64,000 nucleotides of DNA from Zingiber officinale (lineage: Eukaryota; Streptophyta; Magnoliopsida; Zingiberales; Zingiberaceae), in assembly GCF_018446385.1 (NCBI RefSeq), contig NC_056004.1:6042767-6106766 (forward strand), read 5' to 3'. A program made the position numbers and the translations under genes. Position 1 is the first letter of the stretch. Every line of letters begins with the position of its first letter. The notes below the pieces were generated by a model. The model did no database searches. It was given only the letters and a program-made list of their open reading frames with translations, and had not been told where the DNA came from. Positions 1 through 12,787 of the stretch are shown piece after piece.

Positions 1-2260
1 TAATCTATTTGTTCTTTTAGGTTTTGACTTGGATCTCCTGCGGAACTTAACACGTTCGACCCAAGTCTCCTTAAGTTATTAATTCCATTAAATATTAATT
101 TCCATAAAAGGTTCCCAGTACTGACGTGGCGAGGCACATGACCTTCTTGGATATGGGAGCAACCACCACCGACTAGACAAAACCTTTAATAGAAAGCTAA
201 TATTTAATTTCCTAAAATAACTTTAGGTTAACCAAAGAGAACAATCAAATCACAAGGAAAAGAAAGAAACAAAAGAACACAACTTCGAAAAAACATATTC
301 GAAATACTAGAACGTAAGCCTCTTGTATTTGGTATTATTTCCATAAATAACTAGCATGATGCGGAAATAGAAATTACTAGTTATACCTTGTAGAAAAAAC
401 CTCTTGATCTTCTACCGTATTCCTCTTCTAACCTCGGACGTTGTGTGGGCAACGATCTTCCAAGATGAAAAACCACCAACCACCTTCTTCTCCTCCAAGC
501 AAGGTTCGGCCACAAAAGAAAAGCTTCACCAAGGAGAAAAACCAAAATACTAACCAAGCTCCAAGAGATGCTAGCTTTCTCTCCTTCTTCTTCTTCTTCT
601 CCGAGTAGTATCCGGCCACCACAAGAACTCCAAGGGAGAGGGAGAGGTTCGGCCACCACAAGAGGAAGAGAAGGAGATGATGGCCGGCCACACCAAGGAA
701 CAAAAGAGGGAGAGGAATAATAGATGTTGTATCTTGTGAAGGCACCCTCACCCATTCTTTTATATTCCTTGGCCTAGGCAAATTAGGAAATTTAATTACA
801 ATAAAATTTCCTTAATTTCCTTGACATGATTTAATTGAGAAAAATTAAATAAAATTTCCCAATTTAATCTCTAATGGCCGGCCACTTCTAGAGGAAATAA
901 ATTAGACAAGTTTTAATCAACAAATTAAAACTTCCTAATTTGTTTCCGGAAATTTTAAAAATAAAATTTCTCTTTAAAAATCTCTTCATGGTTGATAAAG
1001 GAAATTTCTATAATTTTAATTTTATCAACATGTGGATAATTTTTAAAGATAAAATAAAATAACTCATCAATCTACAAATAAGGAAAGAGATCTAATCTCT
1101 TTCTTTAATCTTTTGTAGATCTTTTACAAGAGAGATATTTTAATTTTAATTCTCTTTAAAAAATTATTTCTTCCACATAATAAAAACTAAAATTAAAATC
1201 CCTTTTTAATTTAATTTGGCCGACCCCACTAGCTTGGGTTCAAGCTAGGGCCGGCCAATAATATTCCTAGGCCGGCCCTAGCTTGGTTCCCAAGCTAGCT
1301 TGGCCGACCCCTTATTAGTGGGTATAGAAGGTGGGTATAGGTGGGTATAAAACTTCTACAAATAAGAGGCTACGATAGGGACCGAGAGGAGGAATTGGTT
1401 TGGTCTCCCGATAAAATTAAGCATCCCGTGTTCGCCCCGAACACACAACTTAATTTATCAATGATAATTCATTCCACTAGAGAATTATCATTGAACTACC
1501 GCACCAATCCCAAATTACATTTTGGGCTCCTTCTTATTATGGTGTGTTAGTCTCCTGTGTTTAAGATATCAAATGTCCACTAATTAAGTGAATTATCGAC
1601 AACTCATTTAATTAATATCTAAGTCCAAGAGTAGTACCACTCAACCTTATTATCATGTCGGACTAAGTCCACTGCAGGGTTTAACATGACAATCTTTATG
1701 AGCTCCTCTTGAGGACATTATCAACCTAGTATCTCTAGGACACAGCTTCCTTCTATAATCAACAACACACACTATAAGTGATATCATTTCCCAACTTATC
1801 GGGTTTATTGATTCAACGAACTAAATCTCACCCATTGATAAATTAAAGAAATAAATATCAAATATATGTGCTTGTTATTACATTAGGATTAAGAGCACAC
1901 ACTTCCATAATAACTTTGTTTCTTTATAAAGTCAATATAAAAGAAACGACCTCAAATGGTCCTACTCAATACACTCTGAGTGTACTAGTGTAATTATATA
2001 GTCAAGATAAACTAATACCTAATTACACTACGACCTTCCAATGGTTTGTTCCTTTCCATCATGGTCGTGAGCTACTGTTTATAATTTATAAGCTACTGAT
2101 AACATGATCTTCTGTGTGTGACACCACACACCATGTCATCTACAATATAAATTAATTGAACAACTACATTTATCATAAATGTAGACATTCGACCAATGTG
2201 ATTCTTTTTTCTAGATAAATGTTTATACCAAAAGCTAGGCTTTTAGTATGCACTCCAACA
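1..2260 (-). repeat. C1 LTR, 3' copy (truncated by window edge)
   Basis: Near-identical to 6945-7498 plus 18678-20391. It ends CCAACA directly before the purine tract. It carries the unoccupied target CTAAC (550-554), where the other LTR holds the G2 insertion. Short open frames here, including proline/leucine-rich ones on the minus strand at 381-781, are repeated in the other LTR and look non-coding. Confidence 0.85.
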
Positions 2261-2275
2261 ATCTCCCACTTATAC
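2261..2275 (-). other. C1 polypurine tract
   Basis: On the minus strand the sequence reads AAGTGGGAGAT immediately before the LTR start TGTTGGAG. This is the classic Copia plus-strand primer layout. Confidence 0.75.
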
Positions 2276-5200
2276 TAAAAGACTAAGCTGCTATATTCTG
2301 CCATACATCTGATTCCTAACCCTTCAACATGCCCATCAAAAGCTCTTGCCTTAAGGACCTCAGTGGAAGGATCAATAGGTCATCACCTGATGCAATCTAG
2401 GCGGCAACAACTTCTCCTCGTTTATACGATTTCTCGTATTGGGTGGTACTTGCGCTCTATTGTGTTTACTTGCCTTATAGACTTATGGTTTCTTCGAGTT
2501 TGCTACTGCACCAACATTATTACAATAAATTGTAATAATCTTTGGACAAACCAGAAATCATATCTAAGTCTATCTTGAGGTTATTGAGTCATACAGCTTT
2601 TAATGGCTACCTCAGAGGCTTGCCATATACTAAGCTTCTATGGTGAAGTCCAGAAAAACACCTATGCTTATCACTCTTCCATAGTTATGACTTTACCTCC
2701 TAAAATAAACACAAAAACCCTGAGGTTGACTTATTATTGTCCCTATCCGATTGGAGGTCAAAATCCATACAACCCATAGGAACCAAATTAACTGCCTTGT
2801 ATATAATCTTTAGTGCCTCTAAGGTACTTTAATATATACTTTACTGCAGTCCAATGTCCTTGTCTAGGGTTACTTTGATATCTGCTAACTATGCTCTTAG
2901 CAAAACAGATTTCTGATCTCGTGCATAGTCATACATTAGGTTGTCTAACTGCCGAAGCATAAAGAACTGCCTACATGTCCTCAATCTCCTTTAATGTCAT
3001 CGGAGACATCTCTTTAGATAAAGACACTCCATGCTTAAAAGGTAAGAATCCTTTTGAGGAGTTTTGCATGCTTAAAACGAGCAAGGATTTTTTCGATGTA
3101 TCAAGCTTGGAATAAATATATTTTTTCTTGTGATCCCTTATTACTTTGATCTCAAGAATATATACATTCTCCCAAGTCCTTTATATCTAATTGTTTGGAC
3201 AACCATACCCTTACTTCTAACAACTTTTTGATATTGTTTCCAACTACCAAAAATGTTATCTACGTATAGTACAAGAAATACCACCACGCTTCCATCACAC
3301 CTTTTGTATACACAAGACTTATCCGGTTATTAAATAAATCCATAGGTCTGAATTACTTTGATAAACCGGATGTTCCAAGACCTTGAAGCTTTGCCTCAGT
3401 CCATAGACTGATTGAGCTTTACACAAGATGCTCTTAGCCCTTTGCAATGAACCCTTCTGGTTGCTTTATATGGATGCTTTCTTCAAGACTTCCATTAAGG
3501 AATGCTGTCTTGACATCCACTTGCCAAATAGATAAAAGAATCCGGATAGACTTAAGCATGGCTACCAGTGAAAAAAGTTTCCTTTTTCATCAAGCCTTGC
3601 TTTGAAGGTTTCAACCTTCCTGTCTATCCCTCTTTTCCTATTATAGACCTTTTACACCCAAAGGCTTTTACACCACTTGGTGGTTCTATAAGCTTCCAGA
3701 TTTTATTAGAATACATATATTCTAATTCTATTATTCATTACTCTTTGCCAAGATGCTGCATATTTATCTTGGAGTGCTTCGTCATATGTCCGGAGATCAG
3801 GTTTATGTCCTTCAGGGATCGAATCCAAAAACTCTCCCAAAACATGAACCTATTTAGGTTGCCTAACAACCCTCCCACTATGACAAGACACTTTATGCAA
3901 TTGTGTATCATTTGTGATACATGTTGCAGTTTTCTTGTGGTATCTCATCTTGTACAGTTGGTACTAGGTTAGACATGTCCTTTATTATTTCCTTAAGAAC
4001 AAATTTACTTATGAGCACTTGGTTCATTATATAGTCCTTTTCTAAAAATCAGTCATTGATGCTAACAATGACCTTCTGATTTTTAAGACTATAAACCTAC
4101 TTTTGTTTATCTAGGATAACTTACAAACAAGTGAACTCCTATCCAACTTATCATTATCTCTCTTTAACATATGTGCTAGATTACCCGAATCCGAATATGC
4201 TTCAAAATAGGCTTACGCCTATTCAGCAATTCTATATGAGTAGAGAGTTATGACTTGGAAGGCACTATGTTCACTTTCATTTTCAGAGTTTATCCTTAAA
4301 ACAAATTTGGTAATTTTCTGAATAACTCATCATCTATCTAATTATTCCATAAGAGTTCTTTACCTTCTTTCTACTACACCATTCTGTTGGGGTGTACCAG
4401 ATGCAGTTAGTTGGGATTGAAATCCAACTTCTGATAAGTGACTCCTAAAATCTCTCAAGAGGTACTTGCCACTACGATCTTCCATAGTGACTTTTTACTT
4501 TATTTCTCCACATCAACCTTGTACTCTTTGAACTAATCAAAGTACTTAGTCTTGCGGTACATTAAGTAAATTTATTTGTATCTTGAATAGTTGTCTATAA
4601 ATTAGACAAAATATTCAATACTACCTCTTGTCTGGATAGTCATAGGATCACACAAATCAGAATGAACCGATTTCAACATATCTTTGACTCTATACCCCTT
4701 GGACTTAAAAGCTTCTTGGTTATTTTTCTTCCAAGTAAGACTCGCAGGTTGGAAAGATTTCCACTACCAATGAACCCAAAAGTTCATCAGCTACCAATGA
4801 ATCCTACTCAAGTATAACCTAGCTTTATATGCCAAAGATATAATTAGTTCATTTCCAAAGGTTGCTTTCTCTTAAAATTAGAAGATGTGTTACTAATTTC
4901 CATTTGTTGCATCGTGGGAGTTATTGGATTATAAATTGTCAACCATCATACCAGAATAGATAACTTTCCTATTTTTCTTGATAACAACTTTGTTATCAAA
5001 ATAGACACAATATCTATAATAGTTTAGAAACTGAAATCAGGTTCTTTCTAAACTTGGTACGTAAAGACAATTACTTAAAATCCATATTTTATTCTTATCA
5101 AAGGATAAACATCTCCCACTGCAACAGCTACCACTTTTACAGTAGTGCCCATGTGGACGGTGATTTACCTTTCATTTAGTTGTTGGGTTTCCTGGAACCC

Positions 5201-6780
5201 TGCAATGAATTGCAGACATGATTAATGACATCTTGTATCTACACTCCAGGTTCTGGTAGATAACACCACTAGACATGTTTCAACTAATGAATTAAATACA
5301 CCTAAATTGTTCTTAGTTCTAAGAAGACAGTCTACCTTAATGTCCAAGTCCTATTTCCAATCATTACAATTGGGACTACTAAGTCTTTTCTATAGTATGA
5401 CTACTGGGGATTGACAAACATCCTAAGAATCACAAAAATATTTGGTCAAGATCAACTCCTTAAAATCTCCATGAATTTTGTGTATACAAAATCGAAGAGG
5501 AGATTTTATTCATTAATTTTATTATCTCGTCAACTTTACTTTATGACGAATAAAATTAATAGTTGATCTGTCTTTGATCAAATATTTGGTCAAAACTCTT
5601 TGAATTTAAAATAAAATATTGATTCCTCAAACAATATTATTTAAATTCACCAACACCTCAAACACCGTTAATTTTGTATGCCACGTTAGTGTGGACGTAT
5701 ACAAAATCAATCATTTGTAAGAGGGGTTTTAACCCTTTAACTATCTTGTCAACGTATCTTTATGACAAATAAATTTATCTCAACACCGTTAATTTTGTAT
5801 GCCACGTTAGTGTGGACGTATACAAAATCAACATTTGTAAAAGGAGGGTTTTAACCCTTTAATTTTATTATCTTGTCAACCTAGTTTTATGACAAATTAA
5901 TAGTTGGTGTCTTTTGATCACACAAATAATAGCAGTGACTCCGATGGGGAGGATACTATTAGATGTGTCTAAGTGTATACCATTACTTGAGATTAAGTCC
6001 ATTAATAAGATTATGCCCCTTCCGTTGGGGAAGATCACACGCTCTTAATTAACTTCCTATAGTCATCCAAAAATGGAAGTCTGTTCTAGTGATCCACAAA
6101 CAAGCTCATCCGTTATGGAGGAAGGCACTCAGAGCCAACGCGCAAGCTTGTTCGCATCACTTACAAACCAGTAATGGAGACCATGGAATTTATTTAAAAT
6201 CCCTCTCCCACTTAGTTATTTATAAACGAAGAATTTTAACTATGCTAGCCTACTGGTCATGTATACTATCATGCACACACAGCACAATATAAAAGCAATA
6301 AATAGAAAATCTAATTTTCAACTATTATGGCTTTTATCTCTAGTTGTCCTCCGTGTATTGTCATCCCAAGCTGCTGCCATATTTGGCCACCGCCACCGGG
6401 TCTAGCTGTCGCATCCATCTTGCTCCTAGTTCCGCTGCGCCTCTGGTCCTTAGAAGGTTCCACGCGTTGCAAGATTCGATCCGCGACATAAATAGAATTT
6501 TACATTTTGATCCTATATTCCATAAAAGGAATGTACATGTATCTAGATCAAAAATAAAATCCTAATAAAACTAAATACAGCTCTTGCTGTATTTAAATAC
6601 AATCATGCACACACATATAAATGCCCTTGACATGTCCAAGGGTCCAATCACACACATAATTAACTAAAAGCCATAATAGTTGGATCCTGCATCCACAAAG
6701 TTAGCACATCCTACTATTATCCTGCCTAAATTATGTATGACATGTGCATAATTAAACTAAATACCAAATACACAGAGGCA
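2276..6780 (-). pseudogene. Decayed Copia gag-pol of C1
   Basis: No long open frame survives, but Copia landmarks are readable on the minus strand in the expected order. Near 4350-4405 there is an integrase motif GTPQQNGVVERR followed by a stop. Near 3120-3300 there is a reverse transcriptase stretch with VLYVDN, where active copies have YVDD, followed by a KGLGRMYIL stretch matching the usual KDLGEA..IL region. Near 2600-2640 there is an RNase H remnant. Gag should lie about 5.0-6.6 kb but is not recognisable. Many stops and frameshifts separate these blocks, so the element is not coding-competent. The small open frames on the + strand in this interval are chance. Confidence 0.7.
5640..5915. 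repeat. Two-copy direct repeat with an internal palindrome, in C1
   Basis: A stretch beginning CACCGTTAATTTTGTATGCC occurs twice, about 118 bp apart (near 5663 and 5784). Each copy contains an imperfect inverted repeat (TTTTGTAT ... ATACAAAA around CCACGTTAGTGTGG). No gene is visible here. Confidence 0.55.
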
Positions 6781-6800
6781 AAACCCTAGCTCTGATACCA
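6781..6800 (-). other. C1 primer binding site (tRNA-iMet type)
   Basis: The minus strand reads TGGTATCAGAGCTAGGG two bases inside the LTR boundary at 6803. This matches the initiator-methionine tRNA 3' end used by most plant Copia elements. Confidence 0.85.
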
Positions 6801-6802
6801 AT

Positions 6803-7498
6803 TGTTGGTTGCTACTCGGAAAACCTAGAGGTTCCACTGTACAAAAATTTTGTACAAAGGTCTGAACCTTTTCCTAGCTACCATGTGTTCTTTTAAATTA
6901 AATTTTGGATCGCCTGCGGAACTTAACACGTTTGATCCAAAACTTAATCTATTTGTTCTTTTAGGTTTTGACTTGGATCTCCTACGGAACTTAACACGTT
7001 CGACCCAAGTCTCCTTAAGTTATTAATTCCATTAAATATTAATTTCCATAAAAGGTTCCCAGTACTGATGTGGCGAGGCACATGGCCTTCTTGGATATGG
7101 GAGCAACCACCACCGACTAGACAAAACCTTTAATAGAAAGCTAATATTTAATTTCCTAAAATAACTTTAGGTTAACCAAAGAGAACAATCAAATCACAAG
7201 GAAAAGAAAGAAACAAAAGAACACAACTTCGAAAAAACATATTCGAAATACTAGAACGTAAGCCTCTTGTATTTGGTATTATTTCCATAAATAACTAGCA
7301 TGATGCGGAAATAGAAATTACTAGTTATACCTTGTAGAAAAAACCTCTTGATCTTCTACCGTATTCCTCTTCTAACCTCGGACGTTGTGTGGGCAACGAT
7401 CTTCCAAGATGAGAAACCACCAACCACCTTCTTCTCCTCCAAGCAAGGTTCGGCCACAAAAGAAAAGCTTCACCAAGGAGAAAAACCAAAATACTAAC
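6803..7498 (-). repeat. C1 LTR, 5' copy, left piece
   Basis: Begins TGTTGG next to the primer site and runs to the CTAAC target duplication (7494-7498) of G2. It continues at 18678. Confidence 0.85.
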
Positions 7499-8208
7499 TG
7501 ATCCTGTCCGAATCAGGAGTCAAGGGACGCTGGGCACGTGGCGCTTCCTGCGGAGTCCTCGAATGCTCCGGTGAACCTGCAACAAAACCGAGCCGGGAGG
7601 GGTGTCCCGGCGACGGTCCTCCGACGCTCAAGTCAGGCGAGGAATAACAAAAAGGTGGCTCCCGAATCAAGATTTCGCTTACCTCTGGTGGAGAAATGGA
7701 GGCCTTATATAGACCTCTGGAGGAAACCTGGGTGCTCCAGTCAAAGCAACCACATGCCTTTGACCATGCTCAAGTATGGGTCTGTCAGAAGGGCCATGCC
7801 TGAATCATGGATCTGTCAGGAAGACATCCATGAGAACATACTGTTACTGCGCCAACCTTCCCCTGATGTGACAGCAAGATCTTCCATCGTGCGATTTTGT
7901 GCAAGGCATAATCATCGGACGTGCTCCTACTGATATCCCATAACCCGAGCCGAGCGCATAGGCCGTTCGGCCACCTTTGTACCCTCGCCCCTATCCTAGC
8001 CGAACGGATCACTCGATCGGCCCTTCGGTCCCAGCCGAGCGGACTTCCGCTCGGCCCTTCGATCTTCTTGCCTTGGCGTCGGAAACCCAAGCCCACGGAT
8101 GGGTTATCTCTAGCTCCGCTCGGACCATTACCCTCTTGGCCAGCCTTCCATCCGTCCTTAGGTTGGGACCCTTCAGAAGGTGGGCCCCCCATTCTTACCG
8201 CCGGATCA
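7499..8208 (-). repeat. G2 LTR (3' copy)
   Basis: Starts TGATCCTGTCC and ends CCGGATCA. It matches 17980-18672 except for scattered substitutions and an extra 17 bp near 7554-7575. Open frames inside it on both strands are repeated in the other LTR and are not genes. Confidence 0.9.
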
Positions 8209-8235
8209 CTTGCCTTCCCTTCAAGTCTAGTCGAA
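8209..8235 (-). other. G2 polypurine tract
   Basis: The minus strand reads GAAGGGAAGGCAAG directly before the LTR start TGATCCGG. The same arrangement precedes the G1 LTR at 26513. Confidence 0.75.
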
Positions 8236-8484
8236 GGAGGAAATGAGTCCGACTGACTAGACCATATGTGTCCGAGCGGGCGGTCGCCGTCTTTCTGTAG
8301 CTTATAATATCCATGGGGCCGTTCGGCCCTTCTACCAGATTCAGCCGCTCGGCTCTTTATTTTGGTTGTCTTGTCGTTCCCTGTTGATGTTCACTTGTCT
8401 AGATCTCCTCGAAAATTGTGCAAATCCTCTCCATTAAGTGGGAGCATGCGCGACGTGGGCGCATTAATTGCACTCGGTGACAGA

Positions 8485-8625
8485 GCGCCACGTGTCGATC
8501 TTTGTGTGGCGGCGACGTTACTTACGATGGGATGCGCTCGTTTGAAATGGACGGCCCGATGGCATCCTTGTTTCTCGTAACCTGGATCGGACGGTGGAGG
8601 CTAACCGGCCTCGGCTGTATAAAGC
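8485..8625 (+). promoter_or_regulatory. Promoter of the G2 antisense gene (TATA box, G-box)
   Basis: TATAAA at 8618-8623 lies in CTCGGCTGTATAAAGCCTCC, about 240 bp before the ATG at 8861. A G-box core CACGTG occurs upstream in GCGCCACGTGTCG near 8487-8500. The G1 relative keeps the TATA box (26098-26103, minus strand) at about the same distance from its ATG, but its G-box reads CATGTG. Conservation across two insertions suggests a real promoter; activity is inferred. Confidence 0.65.
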
Positions 8626-8860
8626 CTCCGTCCCTTTCTCGGCCGCACGCTCGCTCGTGCTTCCTCCTTCTGCCTCCTCTGCCTCTGCAGCCTTCGGCGA
8701 TCCAGTCCCACTTTCCGGCTGCTACCTCTTCCCCGGTGATCTTTTCCGCCCGTTTCCTCCTCAGTGAGTCTTCTTCCTTCACTTACTAAGTCTTCCCTGC
8801 TCATTTCGCCCCTTTCGTTTCCCTTCCTTCGCTTTCTTGCTATTCTTTCGCCTCTCCGAG

Positions 8861-11026
8861 ATGGCAAGCTCCTCCGAACCCGCGGTTGGTGTTCAGGGCC
8901 CTTGGTACCTGACCATGGAGAGCCGATTTGATGAGGAGGGTGCTCGGCGCCTGGTTCGGACATATGAGCTTCCTGATGACCACGAAATAATCATAGCCGA
9001 CCCGACCGACCGGCCACATGACCCGCCGACCGGCTCTATTTGTTTCTTTTTAGACCAATTCCAGGGCGGCCTCAGATTTCCTACTCATCCCTTCATTTTG
9101 GAAGTTTGTAACTATTTCCGCATCCCGCTCGGCCAGCTTGTGCCGAATTCCTTTAGGTTGCTGAGCGGGATGGTCGTCCTCTTTAAGTTGCACAGTATCC
9201 CCCTCGACCCTAAGATATTCCATTTCTTCTTCTACCCCAAGCAATCCGAACCGGGCACTTTTATCTTCCAAAGCAGAATAGGCTTTAAATTTTTTGATAA
9301 CATGCCGACCTCCAACAAGCACTGGAAGGAGTTTTTCTTCTATCTTCGACTTCCCGATCGGCCAGCCTTCCGAACCCAATGGCAGACCGCCGTGCCGGCC
9401 CAGCCGGAGCTCGGCAAGTTCAGAAGTAACCCAGCCTATCTTCATGCGGCGAACTGGTTGTCCGGTCAGCGATACAAGATCGACAAATTGCTCTTGCAGG
9501 GGGTGCTATATATTTTCGGATTATCTCCCGTTCGGGCGAATCTTCCCTTCCGCATGAGTAAGGACTCTTTACTCTCTTAGTCTTTTTTGTCTAACTGATT
9601 TTAATTTCTTTCACTGCAGCTGACGTCATGTGGCGATCCAAGGCTACCACTCACTTGAAATTGAAGTCTGTAGAAATTGAATCGGCCACCAAGAAGGAGC
9701 TCGCCGCGCGGGGTTTAATCCCTAGCCGCCCGGCAGGTACAGGAGAGGGAGGGGCACAGTCCGCCCCTGAAACAGAAGCTGCCTCGTCCGATTCTGCGGC
9801 GGTTGAGGCGGAAATCGATCCTGTTTCCTCGGCTCCCGCCGAGCTGGGCGTTCCGCATGTCGAGGATCCCCCATTGGAGGTGCGGCGGAAACGTCGAAGA
9901 GACCCGAACCCTCCGCCGACCCAGGAGGAGGGACCACAGGCGCCGATCGGCGTGACTTCGCCCGACCGCACGCCATCACAGATCGGGACCCCTATGGCGT
10001 CGCCACCGGCACAGCTTTCTGGTTCTCCTCCCCGGACTCGTCGTCGCCTGCGACGGTTCGGCGAAACTTCCACTATAGGGGAGTCTTCGGGCCAGGCTAC
10101 TGCAGCTGCAGAAGCGGCGTCCGGCCATCCGACCATCAAGACCACCCTCCGATTCCCATCGGAGGAATATTTGCTATCCGCCGATCGGCCGTCGAGCCCT
10201 GTCCACGAAATAACCTTGACGGGTCCGCTCGCCAAGCTCTTCGAGGACGCCCAGATTCAGGCGGCCCTCATGACGCCCAAGCAGCTCGGCGATAACAATA
10301 TGCAGCAGGCGACTCAGGTAAACCCATCTTCATTCCCGTGTCATGCTATTGTTTGATTCCTGATTATTATTTCCCTTACAGCGCTGGGCTGAACAAATTG
10401 CCACTAGCCGTCGGCTAGCCGAGTTAGAGGGCCTTCTGGAAAAACTCCAAGTGTCGGAAGGTTCCACGGCCGAGCGGGAGAAACAGGCTCTCGAGGCCGA
10501 ACAGAAGAAGGCTGCCGACCTGGCTGCTGAGGTAGCTCGGCTAGGGGGCTTGGTGAAGAAACGCGATAAAGAGGTGAAGCGCGCCGGTAGCCGTAAGAGG
10601 CAGGCGATCGTTGACCTGGACAGAATGAAAGTGGATGTCCATGCGCTAGGTCAGCGATCCAAGGATCTGGAGGCCCAGCTGAACGCCGAACGGGAGGTCC
10701 GTTCGGCCGAACGCACAAAGGCTGAAGCAAACTTGAAGGCCCTCCAAGATTCCTTAATTGCTTCCCGGGCGCTGCTCAAAAAATACCAGGAGGGAGAGCC
10801 GAGTCGCCTAGCTGCAGCGCGCCAAGAATACATCCGCTCAGAACGATTTGGCGAAAAGTTTGGCGGCAACGTCTCCTCAACCTTCCTCGAGGCAGTCAAG
10901 GTCACCACAGCGTACTTCAAGAAGGGGGGGCATCTTCCTGCTGACCTTAGCATCCCATCTCCCGAACTGACGGCCATGCTCGACGACATCCCGGACACCT
11001 TTTTTAATTTTGAGGATCCGGAGTGA
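8861..11026 (+). CDS. Antisense three-exon gene of G2, putative gypsy-type transposon (PF04195-like) protein
   Basis: Exons are 8861-9557, 9620-10317 and 10382-11026. Both introns are GT-AG (donors GTAAGG and GTAAAC; acceptors CTGCAG and TTACAG), and joining keeps one frame of 680 codons including stop. The ATG at 8861 starts MASSSEP; the upstream in-frame TTG is not a likely start. Residues about 60-215 resemble the 'putative gypsy type transposon' domain (FILEVCNYFRIPLGQLVPNS, then KHWKEFFFYLRLPDRP). The middle is Pro/Ser/Arg-rich and probably disordered. The third exon is a Lys/Glu/Ala-rich coiled coil followed by an acidic end (FFNFEDPE). It runs opposite to gag-pol, between integrase and the 3' LTR, where Grande-like elements are known to carry an antisense ORF. 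Its biochemical role is unknown to me. The G1 copy shares the exon layout, which supports the splicing model. Confidence 0.8.
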
Positions 11027-11344
11027 TGTGTGTTATTTAAGTACTTTTTTGTACTTCCTCCGCTCGGCGGATGTGAACTTTTTGTATGTGCCGTACGGCA
11101 TAATTTTTCTTCTATGGAAACGTTCTCACTCCTTGTCCATGATATTCTCTGGTTTGCTTAACATCAATGCTTGTAAAATTTTCGCCAGCCGTGCTCTTAA
11201 GCTTTCTCCCTCACGCGTCCGATCGGCTCGGCTCGTGTCCCGCTTGCGTGGAGTCAGCAGACGCCGAGTGTCGGAGGACCAACCTCCCTTCGGGCCTGAC
11301 TGTTTTAATATTCATAGTTTCCGTAGTTTCTTACTCTGATATTC

Positions 11345-12345
11345 GTTCCGCTTGTTATATTCATAGCCGGTCGGCGCGGCTCTCGATTTTTAACGACGGT
11401 GCTCGTTGACGCGGTTTTTATAGCCGGTCGGCGCGGCTTTGCGGTTTAACGTCTGGGCTAGACGGCTCGTTCGCGCGGACTATTTATAGGCGCCGGCTCG
11501 TCTCTCGATATTTATCGTCGGAGCTCGACGGCGCGGTTTTTATAGCCGGTCGGCGCGGCTTTGCGGTTTAACGTCTGGGCTAGACGGCTCGTTCGCGCGG
11601 ACTATTTATAGACGCCGGCTCGTCTCTCGATATTTATCGTCGGAGCTCGACGGCGCGGTTTTTATAGCCGGTCGGCGCGGCTTTGCGGTTTAACGTCTGG
11701 GCTAGGCGGCGCGGACTATTTATGAGGCCGGCTCGTCTCGATATTTATCGTCGGGCTCGGAGCGGTTTTATAAGCGGTCGGTGCGGCTTTGCGGTTTAAC
11801 GTCTGGGCTAGACGGCTCGTTCGCGCGTATTTATAGACGGCGGCTCGTCTCTCGATATTTATCGTCGGAGCTCGACGGCGGTTTTATAGCCGGTCGGCGC
11901 GGCTCTGCGGTTTAACGTCTGGGCTAGACGGCTCGCTCGGACTATATATAGACGCCGGCTCGTCTCTCGATATTTATCGTCGGAGCTCGACGGCGCGGTT
12001 TTTATAGCCGGTCGGCGCGGCTTTGCGGTTTTACCGCTGGGCTAGGCCGCTTGTTCGCGCGGACTCTTTATAGACGCCGGGTCGTCTCTGGATATTTATC
12101 GTCGGAGCTCGGTAGCGGTTTTATGATCGGTAGCGGCTCTCGATTTTACGGCGGTGCTCGTCGGTAGCGGTTTTATAGCCGGTCGGTAGCGGCTCGATTT
12201 TGCAGCGGTGCTCGTCGGTGCGTCCGCTCGGATTATTTATAGACGCCGGCTCGTCTCTCGATATTTATCGTCGGAGCTCGACGGCGCGGTTTTTATAGCC
12301 GGTCGGCGCGGCTCTCGATTTTTAACGACGGTGCTCGTCTGTCTC
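11345..12345 (-). repeat. 122-bp tandem repeat array of G2
   Basis: The motif GCGGTTTTTATAGCC recurs at 11411, 11533 and 11655, exactly 122 bp apart, and then continues with deletions to about 12340 (roughly 7-8 units). Each unit is two related halves of about 60 bp. Read on the element strand, each unit carries a TATA-like word (CTATAAAAA). The same family in the same relative place forms the array in G1. No coding frame runs through it. Confidence 0.85.
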
Positions 12346-12787
12346 CAAGTGAGACTATATACCCGGCCGAACGGCTCGGTTCTTCACATCGAGCGCTGGG
12401 CTCAGATACCATATACCCGGCCGAACGACTCGGGCCTTCACATCGAGCGCTTGGCTCGCATATAACCCCCTTCGAGGTAGTCTCGGCTATAATGTACCTG
12501 GTCGAGCGGCTCAGGCCTTCGCTCCTAGGCAATAACCTCCCTCTATCATCCTGATCAGCGCAGGGTTTTGGTTTCTCATCCTGCCATAATAGTATGCAGC
12601 CCGGCCGAACGGCTCGGGGTCTTCGTGTTTGAGCCTGTGGCTCGGATATAAACCTCCCGTCCGAACGGCTCGGGGGCCTTCGGCTCTTAATGATCAAGCC
12701 TTATTTTTGCTCTTCTGACTTTCCATTTTTGCATTTTCAGTAATCGGTCGGAAAATGTACACGTGGTGATTTACAGTGATACCCCAT
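12346..12787. other. Spacer between repeat array and pol of G2
   Basis: Holds several short imperfect repeats of the type CGGCCGAACGGCTCGG(G)...TTC. It has no gene that I can support. Confidence 0.5.

Noticed and set aside
381-781. Leucine/proline-rich minus-strand frames
   Set aside because: They lie in the C1 LTR and are repeated, with changes, in the other LTR; no family match.
3568-3972. 134-codon + strand frame
   Set aside because: It lies over minus-strand Copia remnants of C1 and has no domain.
7538-8256. Several open frames on both strands
   Set aside because: All are inside or overlapping the G2 LTR and recur at 17.6-18.8 kb; GC-rich LTR sequence keeps frames open by chance.
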